A stretch of DNA of 64,000 nt from CAVQKZ01 sp963837325 (GCA_963837325.1 CAWIMV010000001.1:744001-808000), one strand, 5' to 3'; shown: positions 45,908 to 54,528, numbered from the stretch's first letter. Notes: generated by a model not told the origin, from the sequence alone. A program made the numbers and translations.

Positions 45908-47659
45908 ATGTCGCCAGAGAATTCCGGCGCACCACCGAGCGATACAACTGAACTGGGGTTCGCGGAGGTCCCGCGTCTGGAGCTCGACCAACTGCTCACC
46001 CAGCTCATCGACCGCGCCCAGGATGTCGTCGCGGCGCAAGGGCGGTTGCGGGGACTGTTGGCCGCCAACCGGATGATCATCGGCGACCTCGAGCTGCACG
46101 TCGTGCTGCGCCGGATCGTCGAGGCGGCTTGCCAGCTGGTGAACGCGCGCTACGCGGCGCTCGGCACGCTGGCGCCTGAGGGCGGGCTGGAGACATTCAT
46201 CTATGTCGGGATCGACGCCGAGACCGCCGCTCGCATCGGACCGCTTCCTTCCGGCAAGGGTTTGCTGGGCGCGCTGTTCGACGATGCGCAGCCGATCCGG
46301 CTACAAGCGATGTCCGATGATGTCCGCTCGGTGGGTTTCCCGACGAACCATCCACCGATGAACGGGTTCCTGGGCGTGCCGATCCGGGTTCGCGACGCGG
46401 TGTTCGGGAATTTGTACCTGACCGAACCTGCCAGCGGTAGCTTCACCGCCGAGGACGAGGAATTGGTCACCGCTCTCGCCGCGACCGCCGGAATCGCGAT
46501 CGAGAACGCGCGCTTGTTCGAGCAAGCCGAGCGACGGCAGCGGTGGCTGCAGGCCTCCACTCAAATCACTCGGCAACTGCTCTCACTCGAGGGTGAAGAA
46601 CCCCTGGCTCTGATCGCGCGGCAGGCCCGCGATATCGCCGGTGCGGACATCGTGTCGGTCGTACTGCCGACCGCGAACGGGCAGCGGTTGATGGTCGAGG
46701 TTGCGTCCGGCCAGCGCGCGGACGAGTTGACCGGCTACAGCTACCCGATCGAGAACAGTTTCGCCGGCCTGGCGTTCAGCAGCGGCGAGCCGATCTTGAT
46801 CAGCGACGCCGCTGACGAAGCGACGTTCCACCTGCATCAGTCAGAGGTGCTCCCGGTCGGTCCGGTCATGGTGCTGCCGCTCGTCGGTTCACAGGGCATC
46901 CGCGGTGCCCTGTTCATCGGCCGCTTGCACGGCAAGCACCACTTCGACGACGCCGACTTGGACATGGCCAAGACGTTCGCCAATCACGCTGCGGTCGCGC
47001 TCGAATTGGCGGACTCCCGCATCCAGGAGCAGCGAGCGGTGCTGTTGGAGGACCGCGACCGCATTGCGCGCGACCTGCACGACCACGTCATCCAGCGGCT
47101 GTTCGCGGCTGGGCTGAGCGTCCAGAGCGTCGCAGCGGGCCTCGCCGGCGATGACCGGGCGAGCCGGCTGGACCGGGTCGTGTCCGATGTGGACGACACC
47201 ATCCGCCAGATCCGGACCTCGATCTTCCAGCTCCGGGGCCAGCTCGGACCCCAGACCGGTTCGGTCCGCACGCGGCTCATTGAGGAGATCGCCGGCGTGG
47301 CCACGCTGCTCGAGTTCGAACCTAGGCTCGCGTTCAGTGGACCGATCGACTCGGTCGTCCCGGAGGCGATGGTCGACGACGTCGTGGCCGTCGCGCGCGA
47401 AGCGCTCACCAATGTCGCCCGGCACGCCGAGGCGACGTCGGCTGATGTCACGCTGACGGCAAGTGTGCGGGAGCTGGTTCTGGAGGTCGTCGACGACGGC
47501 ATTGGCATCGGTACGGTCGAACGCCGAAGCGGCTTGGCCAACCTGCGTCAGCGAGCGGAACTGCACGGCGGCTCGTTGGTTCTGACCGATGCCGGCCCAG
47601 CGGATCCATCCACGACACGACGGGGGACACGCCTGCGATGGACGATTCCGATCACCTGA
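45908..47659 (+). CDS. devS: Heme-GAF sensor histidine kinase, DevS/DosS-like
   Basis: A 583-residue soluble kinase; mycobacterial DosS is 578. Two GAF domains (about 63-205 and 228-370) precede the HisKA_3-type kinase. In GAF-A, FPTNHPPMNGFLGVPIRVRD places His148 exactly where DosS His149/DosT His147 bind heme. The phosphoacceptor is His389 in RDLHDHVIQRLFA. The ATPase domain has ALTNVARHAEAT and DDGIGIG. Oxygen, NO or redox sensing is therefore expected. The response-regulator gene overlaps its 3' end by 22 bp. An in-frame ATG at 45878 is an alternative start. Confidence 0.93.
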   Translation: MSPENSGAPPSDTTELGFAEVPRLELDQLLTQLIDRAQDVVAAQGRLRGLLAANRMIIGDLELHVVLRRIVEAACQLVNARYAALGTLAPEGGLETFIYVGIDAETAARIGPLPSGKGLLGALFDDAQPIRLQAMSDDVRSVGFPTNHPPMNGFLGVPIRVRDAVFGNLYLTEPASGSFTAEDEELVTALAATAGIAIENARLFEQAERRQRWLQASTQITRQLLSLEGEEPLALIARQARDIAGADIVSVVLPTANGQRLMVEVASGQRADELTGYSYPIENSFAGLAFSSGEPILISDAADEATFHLHQSEVLPVGPVMVLPLVGSQGIRGALFIGRLHGKHHFDDADLDMAKTFANHAAVALELADSRIQEQRAVLLEDRDRIARDLHDHVIQRLFAAGLSVQSVAAGLAGDDRASRLDRVVSDVDDTIRQIRTSIFQLRGQLGPQTGSVRTRLIEEIAGVATLLEFEPRLAFSGPIDSVVPEAMVDDVVAVAREALTNVARHAEATSADVTLTASVRELVLEVVDDGIGIGTVERRSGLANLRQRAELHGGSLVLTDAGPADPSTTRRGTRLRWTIPIT

Positions 47660-48309
47660 CCACGAGCACCGCCGACGTCATCCGGGTGTTCCTGCTCGAT
47701 GACCACGAAATCGTGCGCCGCGGGCTCGCCGATCTCTTGGAGACCGAAGCGGACCTCGTCGTCGTCGGCGAAGCGGGCACCGCGGCCGAAGCGCTGAATC
47801 GCATCCCTGCGGCCCGGCCCCACGTCGCGGTGCTCGACGCGCGGCTGCCCGACGGGAGCGGTGTCGACGTCTGTCGTGACATCAGGTCGTCCATGCCTGA
47901 CGTGCGTTGCCTGATCTTGACGTCCTACGACGACAACGACGCCGTCTTCGCGGCGGTGATGGCCGGTGCGTCTGGTTACCTGCTCAAAGAGATCCGGGGG
48001 TCGAGTCTCGTCGACGCGATCCGGCAGGTGGCCGCGGGGCGGTCGTTGCTCGACCCGAGCGTCACGGAACGGCTGCTGACCCGGCTTCGTGACGGCGAGC
48101 CCGAAGACAAGAAGCTGGCATCGTTGTCCGAACGCGAACGGGAAATTCTCGGCCTCATCACTGAGGGATTGACGAACCGGCAGATCGGGGAGCGGCTCTT
48201 CCTGGCCGAGAAGACGGTCAAGAACTACGTGTCCGGGTTGCTGGCCAAGCTTGGTATGGAGCGGCGCACGCAGGCTGCCGTCTTCGGAGCCGAGCACCGG
48301 CAGCCCTGA
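47638..48309 (+). CDS. devR: NarL/LuxR-family response regulator, DevR/DosR-like
   Basis: A 223-residue regulator. The receiver domain (about 15-130) has the acidic pair LLDDH, phosphoacceptor Asp67 (VAVLDARLPDG) and Lys in YLLKE. The LuxR HTH (about 155-215) has LSEREREILGLI, and the recognition helix EKTVKNYVSGLLAKLGMERR carries the Lys/Lys/Asn set used by DosR to contact DNA. This supports binding of GGGAC-N4-GTCCC-type boxes. It is translationally coupled to the sensor gene. Confidence 0.94.
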   Translation: MDDSDHLTTSTADVIRVFLLDDHEIVRRGLADLLETEADLVVVGEAGTAAEALNRIPAARPHVAVLDARLPDGSGVDVCRDIRSSMPDVRCLILTSYDDNDAVFAAVMAGASGYLLKEIRGSSLVDAIRQVAAGRSLLDPSVTERLLTRLRDGEPEDKKLASLSEREREILGLITEGLTNRQIGERLFLAEKTVKNYVSGLLAKLGMERRTQAAVFGAEHRQP

Positions 48310-48341
48310 GACCGGCTGAATCAAGCCCCGGAGGCAACGTA

Positions 48342-49226
48342 GTGACGCGACGACTTGCACCCTCTGAGGCGAGCGACAGGGCACCGGGCGACAGGCTGCG
48401 GGCCGACTGCTCCCAATGCTCCGGGTTGTGCTGCGTAGGTCCGGCGTACGCCGTTTCGGTCGACTTCGCCATCGATAAGCCGGCTGGCTGCGCCTGCCCG
48501 AACCTGCAACCGGACTTCACGTGCGGCATCCACGCCCAGCTCCGGCAACGCGGCTTTCGGGGCTGCACTGTGTACGACTGCTTCGGCGCCGGCCAGCAGG
48601 TGTGCCAGACCACGTTTCGTGGGATCGACTGGCGCAGCGCTCCCGATACCAAACCGCAGATGCTCGGCGTGTTCGCTGTCATGCGGCACCTGCACGAACT
48701 GCTCTGGTACCTGCGTGAAGCGTTGAGTTGGCCGTCGTCCGGTCGGTTGCACCGCGAGCTGGGCCGCGCATGGGACGTGACCACTCAGCTGACCGGTCAG
48801 CCGGGCGACGTCCTGCTCGACTTCGACATCGCCGCACACCGACAGGACGTAGCCGCGCTACTGCGCCGCGCGAGCGCACTCGTACGAGCCGAGGTGTCGG
48901 GCCGGCCGCGGGAGCACGCTGGCTCGGACCTGGTCGGAGCCGACCTGTCCGGCGCCGACCTCCGCGGCGCCGACCTGCGCAGTGCCAGCCTGATCCGCGC
49001 GAATCTGAGCAACGCCGACCTGGCCCGCGCCGACCTCATTGGCGCCGACCTCCGAGACGCCGACTTGCGGGGCGCCGATCTCTCCAGCGCGCTGTTCCTC
49101 ACCCAGTCCCAGGTCGACGCGGCGCGGGGCGACGGCGGCACGGTGCTGCCGCCATCGCTGATTCGCCCCGCCCACTGGCCAGCCGACTGCATCGATCACC
49201 AGAATGCGAGGAGTGAACATGGCTAA
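48342..49226 (+). CDS. Cysteine-rich pentapeptide-repeat protein
   Basis: A 294-residue protein with two parts. Residues 20-90 hold about a dozen Cys (CSQCSGLCC, GCACPNL, FTCGIHAQ, GCTVYDCFG, QQVCQ), consistent with a metal or Fe-S site. Residues 195-250 are pentapeptide repeats of A(D/N)LxG/x type (ADLSGADLRGADLRSASL), which fold as a right-handed helix. The GTG start follows CCGGAGG (48322-48328). It sits between devR and a universal stress protein gene, overlapping the latter by 8 bp. Function unknown. Confidence 0.85.
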   Translation: MTRRLAPSEASDRAPGDRLRADCSQCSGLCCVGPAYAVSVDFAIDKPAGCACPNLQPDFTCGIHAQLRQRGFRGCTVYDCFGAGQQVCQTTFRGIDWRSAPDTKPQMLGVFAVMRHLHELLWYLREALSWPSSGRLHRELGRAWDVTTQLTGQPGDVLLDFDIAAHRQDVAALLRRASALVRAEVSGRPREHAGSDLVGADLSGADLRGADLRSASLIRANLSNADLARADLIGADLRDADLRGADLSSALFLTQSQVDAARGDGGTVLPPSLIRPAHWPADCIDHQNARSEHG

Positions 49227-50091
49227 CGAGCAAGAGCCGATCGTCGTCGGGGTGGATGGCTCGCCTGGTGCCGATGAGGCCGTGGCCTGGGCCGTCGAGG
49301 AGGCTCGTTCGCGCAAGGTCGCGCTGCGATTGGTGTACGGCTACGGCCGGGACCTCACGTTCGGCGCTGTGGCGGTGTACGGCAACCTGCCGGTTCCGGA
49401 GTTGAGCCACGTCCGCGCGGTCGCCGAAAAGATCCTCTCCGAAGCGAGGGCGCGGGCCGGCGACCTGGCCCCCGACGTCGAGGTCAGCACCCAGGACGTG
49501 GATGACGACGCCGGACCGGCGCTGGTGGACGAATCGGCCCGGGCGTCGATGGTCGTACTGGGATCGCGACACCTCGGCCGACTGGGCTCGGCACTACTCG
49601 GCTCAGTTGGGGGCCACGTCGCGGCGCGGGCGAGCTGTCCGGTGGTCGTAGTTCGTGGACCGGCTGGTTTGTCGGCCGAACATCCCGCTGTCGTCGTCGG
49701 CGTCGACGGCCGCGAGGATTCCGGCGGCGTGCTCGAGTTCGGGCTCGCCTACGCCAGCCGTCGCTCCCTGCCGGTGCACGCTGTCTTGTGCTGGCACCCC
49801 GATATCGCCGCGGAGATGATGTGGCGTCCTCGGGCGCCCGCGCCCGAGCGCGCGGACGCTTGGCTGTCCGAGGCCCTGGCCGGCTGGCGCGAGCGGTATC
49901 CGGACGTCGACGTGCACGGAGCGGTAGTGCGCGAGCATCCCGTCGGCGGACTGGTCGAAGCCGCGACCGCTCAGCATCTGCTGGTGGTCGGCCGGGGCGG
50001 GCACCGCGGATTGCCGGGGGCCGTCCTCGGCTCGGTGAGCCAAGGCGTGCTGCACCACGCCACCTGTCCGGTAGCAGTCGTCCCGCGCTGA
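49219..50091 (+). CDS. Tandem universal stress protein
   Basis: A 290-residue protein with two UspA domains (about 5-145 and 152-290). Each has the ATP-binding pattern GxxGxxG-x9-G(S/T): GSRHLGRLGSALLGSVGGHV and GRGGHRGLPGAVLGSVSQGV. Each starts with VVGVDG. Tandem USPs are prominent members of DosR regulons and help nonreplicating persistence. ATG 49219 follows GAGGAG and overlaps the upstream gene's stop. Confidence 0.93.
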   Translation: MANEQEPIVVGVDGSPGADEAVAWAVEEARSRKVALRLVYGYGRDLTFGAVAVYGNLPVPELSHVRAVAEKILSEARARAGDLAPDVEVSTQDVDDDAGPALVDESARASMVVLGSRHLGRLGSALLGSVGGHVAARASCPVVVVRGPAGLSAEHPAVVVGVDGREDSGGVLEFGLAYASRRSLPVHAVLCWHPDIAAEMMWRPRAPAPERADAWLSEALAGWRERYPDVDVHGAVVREHPVGGLVEAATAQHLLVVGRGGHRGLPGAVLGSVSQGVLHHATCPVAVVPR

Positions 50092-50119
50092 GCGGCAATC
50101 GCCCAGACGGGCCCTTCAC

Positions 50120-50155
50120 GGGACCTCCAGCGGGCCGCTTCGGGACCTAAGACTC
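50120..50155 (+). promoter_or_regulatory. Tandem DevR/DosR-like boxes before the small membrane-protein gene
   Basis: TTCGGGAC-CTAA-GACTC contains a perfect left half and matches 8 of 10 core positions (core 50142-50155). A second GGGACCT begins at 50120, offset by exactly 22 bp, with a poor right half. The gene starts at 50239, 84 bp downstream. Confidence 0.55.
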
Positions 50156-50238
50156 GGTTGTGGTGCCTCGCGACGCGCGAATCTAGATGTGCACGCGATG
50201 TCGGACCACCCGGCGTCCGGACGGTCTAGGAGATCACC

Positions 50239-50829
50239 ATGAAACGCAGAAGCTTCGACACACTCGTCGGCACCGTTGGCCTCTTCCTGGCGGCCGTGTT
50301 GGTCGTCGCCGGCTCGCTGCTCACGTGGGCCCACAACTTCGTCGGCCACGAGGTGCGCACGCAGCTCGGTGCTCAGAAGATCTTCTTCCCGCCCAAGGGC
50401 AGTGACGCCATCGCCGGTCCGGAGTTCAAGCAGGTGCGGCAGTACGCCGGCCAGCAGCTGACCACCGGCGCGCAGGCCCAGACCTACGCCGACCACTTCA
50501 TCGCCGTGCATTTGAAGGAAGCTGGCGGCGGTCTGACCTACGCCCAGCTCAGCGCCAAGGCCCAGGCCAACCCGAACGACGACAAGCTCGCCGGTCAGGT
50601 GGCCACCATGTTCAAGGGTGAGACGCTGCGCGGCCTGCTGTTGAACGCCTACGCCTTCGGCACGATGGGCATGATCGCCGGTATCGCCGCGATCGCCGCG
50701 TTCGCCGCCGCTGGCGTGCTGGCCCTCCTGTCGATCCTCGGTTTGTGGCACGCACGCCGGGTCTCGCCGGAGCAGGAAGTGCTGACCGGCCACCACGCTC
50801 CGCTGCAGGAACCGGTCGCCGTCAGCTAG
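50239..50829 (+). CDS. Small two-span membrane protein of unknown function
   Basis: A 196-residue protein with a membrane span near the N-terminus (about 10-32) and a second at about 140-172. Between them lies a roughly 100-residue soluble loop. The family is common in actinobacteria and often carries a misleading 'LigA dioxygenase' name; no enzymatic motif is visible. AGGAGA precedes the ATG (50229-50234). DevR-like boxes upstream tie it to the stress regulon. Confidence 0.82.
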   Translation: MKRRSFDTLVGTVGLFLAAVLVVAGSLLTWAHNFVGHEVRTQLGAQKIFFPPKGSDAIAGPEFKQVRQYAGQQLTTGAQAQTYADHFIAVHLKEAGGGLTYAQLSAKAQANPNDDKLAGQVATMFKGETLRGLLLNAYAFGTMGMIAGIAAIAAFAAAGVLALLSILGLWHARRVSPEQEVLTGHHAPLQEPVAVS

Positions 50830-50838
50830 GCACCAGCC

Positions 50839-50894
50839 ACGTCGAGTGGTCAGTCACAACGTCGAGTGGTCGCCAACAGGTGACCACTCGACGT
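50839..50894. repeat. Three copies of ACGTCGAGTGGTC, two direct and one inverted
   Basis: Copies lie at 50839-50851 and 50859-50871 (20-bp period) and, inverted, at 50882-50894. The second and third make a perfect 12-bp stem (CGTCGAGTGGTC) with a 10-base loop. The element sits between a plus-strand gene and a minus-strand tRNA, so it may terminate transcription in both directions. Confidence 0.65.
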
Positions 50895-50922
50895 GTTTGT
50901 GCCCACTCGCGCCGGGCCTTGG

Positions 50923-50996
50923 TGGGGCGGGTGGGACTTGAACCCACGCGTGGCGGATTATGAGTCCGCTGCTCTAACCAGCTGAGCTACCGCCCC
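50923..50996 (-). tRNA. tRNA with CAU anticodon (Met, or Ile if lysidine-modified)
   Basis: A 74-nt cloverleaf. Acceptor GGGGCGG/CCGCCCC with discriminator A, D-arm GCTC/GAGC, anticodon stem GCGGA/TCCGC with loop CTCATAA, T-arm GTGGG/CCCAC with TTCAAGT. CCA is not encoded. It is elongator-like, not initiator-like. Met and Ile(k2C) forms cannot be told apart with certainty here. Confidence 0.93.
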
Positions 50997-51107
50997 GCCG
51001 CACATCGTGTCACGCGTGCGCCAGAAGGAGAGACCGGTGTCCGACTTCTTCCCGTCCGAAGCCCGCTGCCCAGGCTGGGTCCACTGCGGCCCGTCGCTGG
51101 GTCCGGA

Positions 51108-52034
51108 GTGATCCTCGCGGTCTGCCTCAATCCGGCGTTGGACATCACGTACCGCACCGATGCGCTCCGCCACGGCACATCGCATCGGGTTGAGTTGGCC
51201 GGTGAGCGCGCCGGCGGCAAAGGGATCAACGTGGCCCGGGTGCTGCACCAGTTCGGCCTACCGACGACCGTCACCGGCTTGCTCGGCGGCACCCGCGGGG
51301 AGGTGCTGCAAGCGGAGTTGGACGACGCGGGGGTGCGGCACGCGTTCAGCCCGGTCGCCGGCGCGAGTCGACGCTCGATCACACTGGTCGACACCGACGA
51401 CGCAACCGTGTTCAACGAGCCCGGCCCGGTGGTTTCAACGGGGGAGTGGCACCGGTTCCTGGATGCCTATCGCGAGCTGCTCGGCGGCGCGCTGGCTGTG
51501 ACGCTGTCGGGTAGCACCCCACCGGGGCTCGACGCCGCGGCGTACGCGACGCTGGTTGAGCTGGCCGCTTCGGCTTCCGTGCCGGTGGTGCTGGACGCCG
51601 CCGGACCGGCCATGACACTGGCACTCGCGCAGCGCCCCGCCGTCGTAGCACCGAACCGGGCCGAGGTCGTCGAAACTCTGGGCGGCGCGATCAACGGGAC
51701 AGCCGAGCTCGCCGCCGCCGCGGCCGAGCTGCGGGCCAGAGGCGCCGGGAGCGCCGTCGTCTCGAACGGGGCGTACGGGCTGGTGTGCTCGACGAGCGGG
51801 CAAGCTTGGCTGGCCCGGCCGCGGCGGCGAATCGCTGGTAATCCGACCGGTGCCGGCGACGCATTGACCGCGGCGTTAGCGGCTGGCCTGGCGCGCGGCG
51901 ACGGGTGGCCGGGGATGCTGCGCGCCGGCATCGGCTGGGCGGCTGGCGCGGTTGCGGCCGACGTCGCCGGAGAAATCAACGAACATGTCGCGGCCGAAGC
52001 CGCGGATGAGATGACCCTGGAGGAATTGCGGTGA
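51108..52034 (+). CDS. 1-phosphofructokinase / tagatose-6-phosphate kinase family (PfkB)
   Basis: A 308-residue sugar-phosphate kinase. CLNPALDITY opens it; GGKGINVARVLHQFG is PfkB signature 1 and NPTGAGDALTAALAAGL is signature 2 with catalytic Asp. The subgroup includes FruK and LacC. It starts with GTG and overlaps the aldolase gene (GTGA). Together they phosphorylate and split a ketose phosphate. With galactose genes in the same window, tagatose or fructose routes are both possible. Confidence 0.9.
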   Translation: MILAVCLNPALDITYRTDALRHGTSHRVELAGERAGGKGINVARVLHQFGLPTTVTGLLGGTRGEVLQAELDDAGVRHAFSPVAGASRRSITLVDTDDATVFNEPGPVVSTGEWHRFLDAYRELLGGALAVTLSGSTPPGLDAAAYATLVELAASASVPVVLDAAGPAMTLALAQRPAVVAPNRAEVVETLGGAINGTAELAAAAAELRARGAGSAVVSNGAYGLVCSTSGQAWLARPRRRIAGNPTGAGDALTAALAAGLARGDGWPGMLRAGIGWAAGAVAADVAGEINEHVAAEAADEMTLEELR

Positions 52035-52879
52035 CCCTCGTGAGCACGGGAACCCTTGTGCAACGGGCGATCGATCGCTCGTCGGCCGTGGCGGCCTTCA
52101 ATGTGATCACCGTCGAGCACGCCGAGGCGATCTTGGCCGGCGCGGAAGGAGCGCAGCATGGGGTGATCCTGCAGATCAGCCAGAACGCGGTGCGCTTTCA
52201 CCGCGACCAACTCCGGCCGATCGCGGCTGCGGCCGCGGCCGTGGCGAACCTTGCCGGGGTGGACGTGTCGCTGCACCTTGACCACGTCACCGACCCCGAG
52301 CTGCTACGGCAGGCGGCCGACGCCGGGTTCTCGTCGGTCATGTTCGACGCCGGGGCGGCGAGCTACCCGGACAACGTCGCGGCCACCACGGCTGCCGCGG
52401 AATGGGCCCACTCGGCCGGCCTCTGGGTCGAGGCGGAACTGGGCTACGTCGGCGGCAAGCCGGACGCCCCCGCCGGCGCACATTCCGCCGGCGTGCGCAC
52501 CGACCCGGACGAAGCGGCGGCGTACGTGAGCGCCACGGGCGTGGATGCCCTGGCGGTTGCGGTCGGCAGCTCGCACGCCATGACCAGCCGGACGGCCCGC
52601 CTCGACCACGACCTGATCCGGGCGATCGCGGCGCAGGTGTCGGTGCCGCTCGTCCTGCACGGCTCGTCCGGCGTGTCGCCCGAGGATCTGAGCGCGGCCG
52701 CCGCGGCCGGGCTCCGCAAGATCAACGTCGGCACGGCCCTGAACGTGTCGTTCACCGGTGCCGTCCGCGACTACCTCGAGCAGGACGCCGAGGTGACCGA
52801 CCCGCGCAAGTACCTCGCGGCCGGCCGCGATGCGATGGCCGTGACCGTCACCGACCTGATCCGGGCGATCACGGCCTGA
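52031..52879 (+). CDS. Class II ketose-bisphosphate aldolase
   Basis: A 282-residue zinc aldolase. SLHLDHVTD carries the catalytic Asp and first zinc His; VGSSHAM and LHGSSGV carry further His ligands, and INVGTALN binds phosphate. VEAELGYVGG holds the conserved Glu. It resembles KbaY/GatY tagatose-bisphosphate and fructose-bisphosphate aldolases. It is translationally coupled to the PfkB kinase. Confidence 0.9.
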   Translation: MTLVSTGTLVQRAIDRSSAVAAFNVITVEHAEAILAGAEGAQHGVILQISQNAVRFHRDQLRPIAAAAAAVANLAGVDVSLHLDHVTDPELLRQAADAGFSSVMFDAGAASYPDNVAATTAAAEWAHSAGLWVEAELGYVGGKPDAPAGAHSAGVRTDPDEAAAYVSATGVDALAVAVGSSHAMTSRTARLDHDLIRAIAAQVSVPLVLHGSSGVSPEDLSAAAAAGLRKINVGTALNVSFTGAVRDYLEQDAEVTDPRKYLAAGRDAMAVTVTDLIRAITA

Positions 52880-52929
52880 TTCGCAGGGCCGGGCCGTGCC
52901 GGGCCGTCGGCCGAGCGATCCCGGTGTCG

Positions 52930-53490
52930 TCAGGTGGCCGAGAACGCCTCGATCGCGGCAGCGTTGAACGCGTCGAGGTCGTCCGGGTTGCGGCTGGTGA
53001 CGAGCGTGAACCCTTCCTTCGGACAGGTGACGGCCTGCGCGTCGCGCCATTCACCGCCGGCATTGCGGATGTCGGTGCGAAGACTGGGCCAGCTGGTCAA
53101 TGTCTTGCCGCGCACGACGTCGGCTTCGACGAGCGTCCACGGACCGTGGCAGATCGAGGCGATCGGCTTGCCCGCCGCAACAAATGCGCCGGCGAACGCC
53201 ACCGCGCCGGAATCCATTCGCAACTTGTCCGGGTTGGCGACACCGCCCGGCAGCACCAACGCGTCGAAGTCATCGGCGGACGCGTCGCCGACCGCCAGAT
53301 CGGGGTCGAACGTGTCACCCTTCTCGATGTCGCCGTTGACAGCCTGCACGGTTTCCTTTTCGGGCGCGACCAGCACCGGCTCGCCGCCGGCGTCCTTGAC
53401 CGCTTGCCACGGGCTGGTCAACTCCACCTCTTCGACGCCTTGGTTCGCGACCAGGAACGCGATGCGCTTGCCCTGAAGTTCGTTCGGCAT
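52930..53490 (-). CDS. PfpI/DJ-1 family protein
   Basis: A 186-residue flavodoxin-like protein. The nucleophile elbow is SICHGPW (Cys about 114) and the conserved Glu lies in GVEEVELTSPW. Members act as glyoxalases/deglycases or proteases on stress-damaged proteins. Length is normal for type-1 glutamine-amidotransferase-like PfpI proteins. It lies on the same strand as, and 58 bp after, the Rieske-domain gene. Confidence 0.92.
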   Translation of the reverse strand: MPNELQGKRIAFLVANQGVEEVELTSPWQAVKDAGGEPVLVAPEKETVQAVNGDIEKGDTFDPDLAVGDASADDFDALVLPGGVANPDKLRMDSGAVAFAGAFVAAGKPIASICHGPWTLVEADVVRGKTLTSWPSLRTDIRNAGGEWRDAQAVTCPKEGFTLVTSRNPDDLDAFNAAAIEAFSAT

Positions 53491-53547
53491 TTTGCCTCCT
53501 CACTCGAGCTCATCGATTTCGGTGTGTTCAGGATTCGGTGCGCCCGC

Positions 53548-54501
53548 TCAACTGCCGACGGGATTGGTGCGCAGCCCGCGAGGCTCGTCACTGCGCCGGA
53601 CCTGCACCCGTCCACTGACGACCTGGACGTCGAGCGCGGGTTGTGGTCGGGTCGCCGGCCCGGACGCGATCGCGCCGTCGGCGAGGGCGAAGCTGCTCTG
53701 GTGCCACGGGCAGATGACGCAGCCGTTGCGGATTTCGCCCTCGTGCAGCGGTCCGCCCCGGTGGGTGCAGCGATCGGCGAGCGCCAGCAGTCGGCCTTCG
53801 TGCCGAATGAGGAGGAGGGGGACGCCGTCGACATCGACCGCTGTGGGCACCTCGGCCTGAACCTCGCTCTCGGCGCAGGCGTCGGTCCAGTCGGTCGGCA
53901 ACTGCTGGAAGGCGGTGGTGTCGACGCCGACACCAAGGGCGTAGGACAGGTGACCACCGAGCCAACCGGAGGCGCTGAGGACGCCGGCGCCGACCAGCGC
54001 GAGCGCGGCCCCCTTGACCCGCTGGCCCTTGCGCCGGGCCAGCCAACTGCCCGTGTACAACCCCAGCGCGGTGAAGTTCAGCAGGGCGTGGGTGAGACCC
54101 ACCCGGCGTTCGCCCTCCGTGGTGGTGAGCCAGTCGTTGGCCCCGGTGAGCGCCGTCGGCACGGACGCGAGGTTGCCGAAGCCGATGAGTCGCTGGGCGG
54201 CCTTGGCGTCGCCAGCGGTGAAGTCGAGGTAGCTCGCCGCCACCCACGATCCGATCGGTACGGCGATCAGCAGGGGGTGCAACGGATGGCCGATCGGGGT
54301 TCCGCTTGCCGCGTCGCCCACCGGACCTTCGGGGATCAACTTTCGCACGACGCTGGCCAACACATCGCTGGGCTTGTCCAGCACCGATGCGCGTTCGAGT
54401 CGATCAGCGATGCTGTCCAGGGTGGTCGAGAGCACGGCCGCATCCCATCCGATAGTTCCGGCGATTGAGGGTGTCCTGGCGCGAGATCTACCCAACGTCA
54501 C
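53548..54501 (-). CDS. DUF2231-Rieske fusion protein
   Basis: A protein of about 317 residues. A DUF2231-type membrane domain (about 60-195) starts with the HPLHPLLIAVPIGSW motif and has four spans. A C-terminal Rieske [2Fe-2S] domain (about 225-305) has CTHRGGPL and CPWHQSSF, giving the complete Cys/His ligand set. It may pass electrons at the membrane, but the partner is unknown. GTG 54501 is one possible start; GTG 54435 is another. No clear RBS decides. Confidence 0.85.
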   Translation of the reverse strand: MTLGRSRARTPSIAGTIGWDAAVLSTTLDSIADRLERASVLDKPSDVLASVVRKLIPEGPVGDAASGTPIGHPLHPLLIAVPIGSWVAASYLDFTAGDAKAAQRLIGFGNLASVPTALTGANDWLTTTEGERRVGLTHALLNFTALGLYTGSWLARRKGQRVKGAALALVGAGVLSASGWLGGHLSYALGVGVDTTAFQQLPTDWTDACAESEVQAEVPTAVDVDGVPLLLIRHEGRLLALADRCTHRGGPLHEGEIRNGCVICPWHQSSFALADGAIASGPATRPQPALDVQVVSGRVQVRRSDEPRGLRTNPVGS

Positions 54502-54528
54502 GACGGCTGAAACGCCGGTCTGGCCAGC

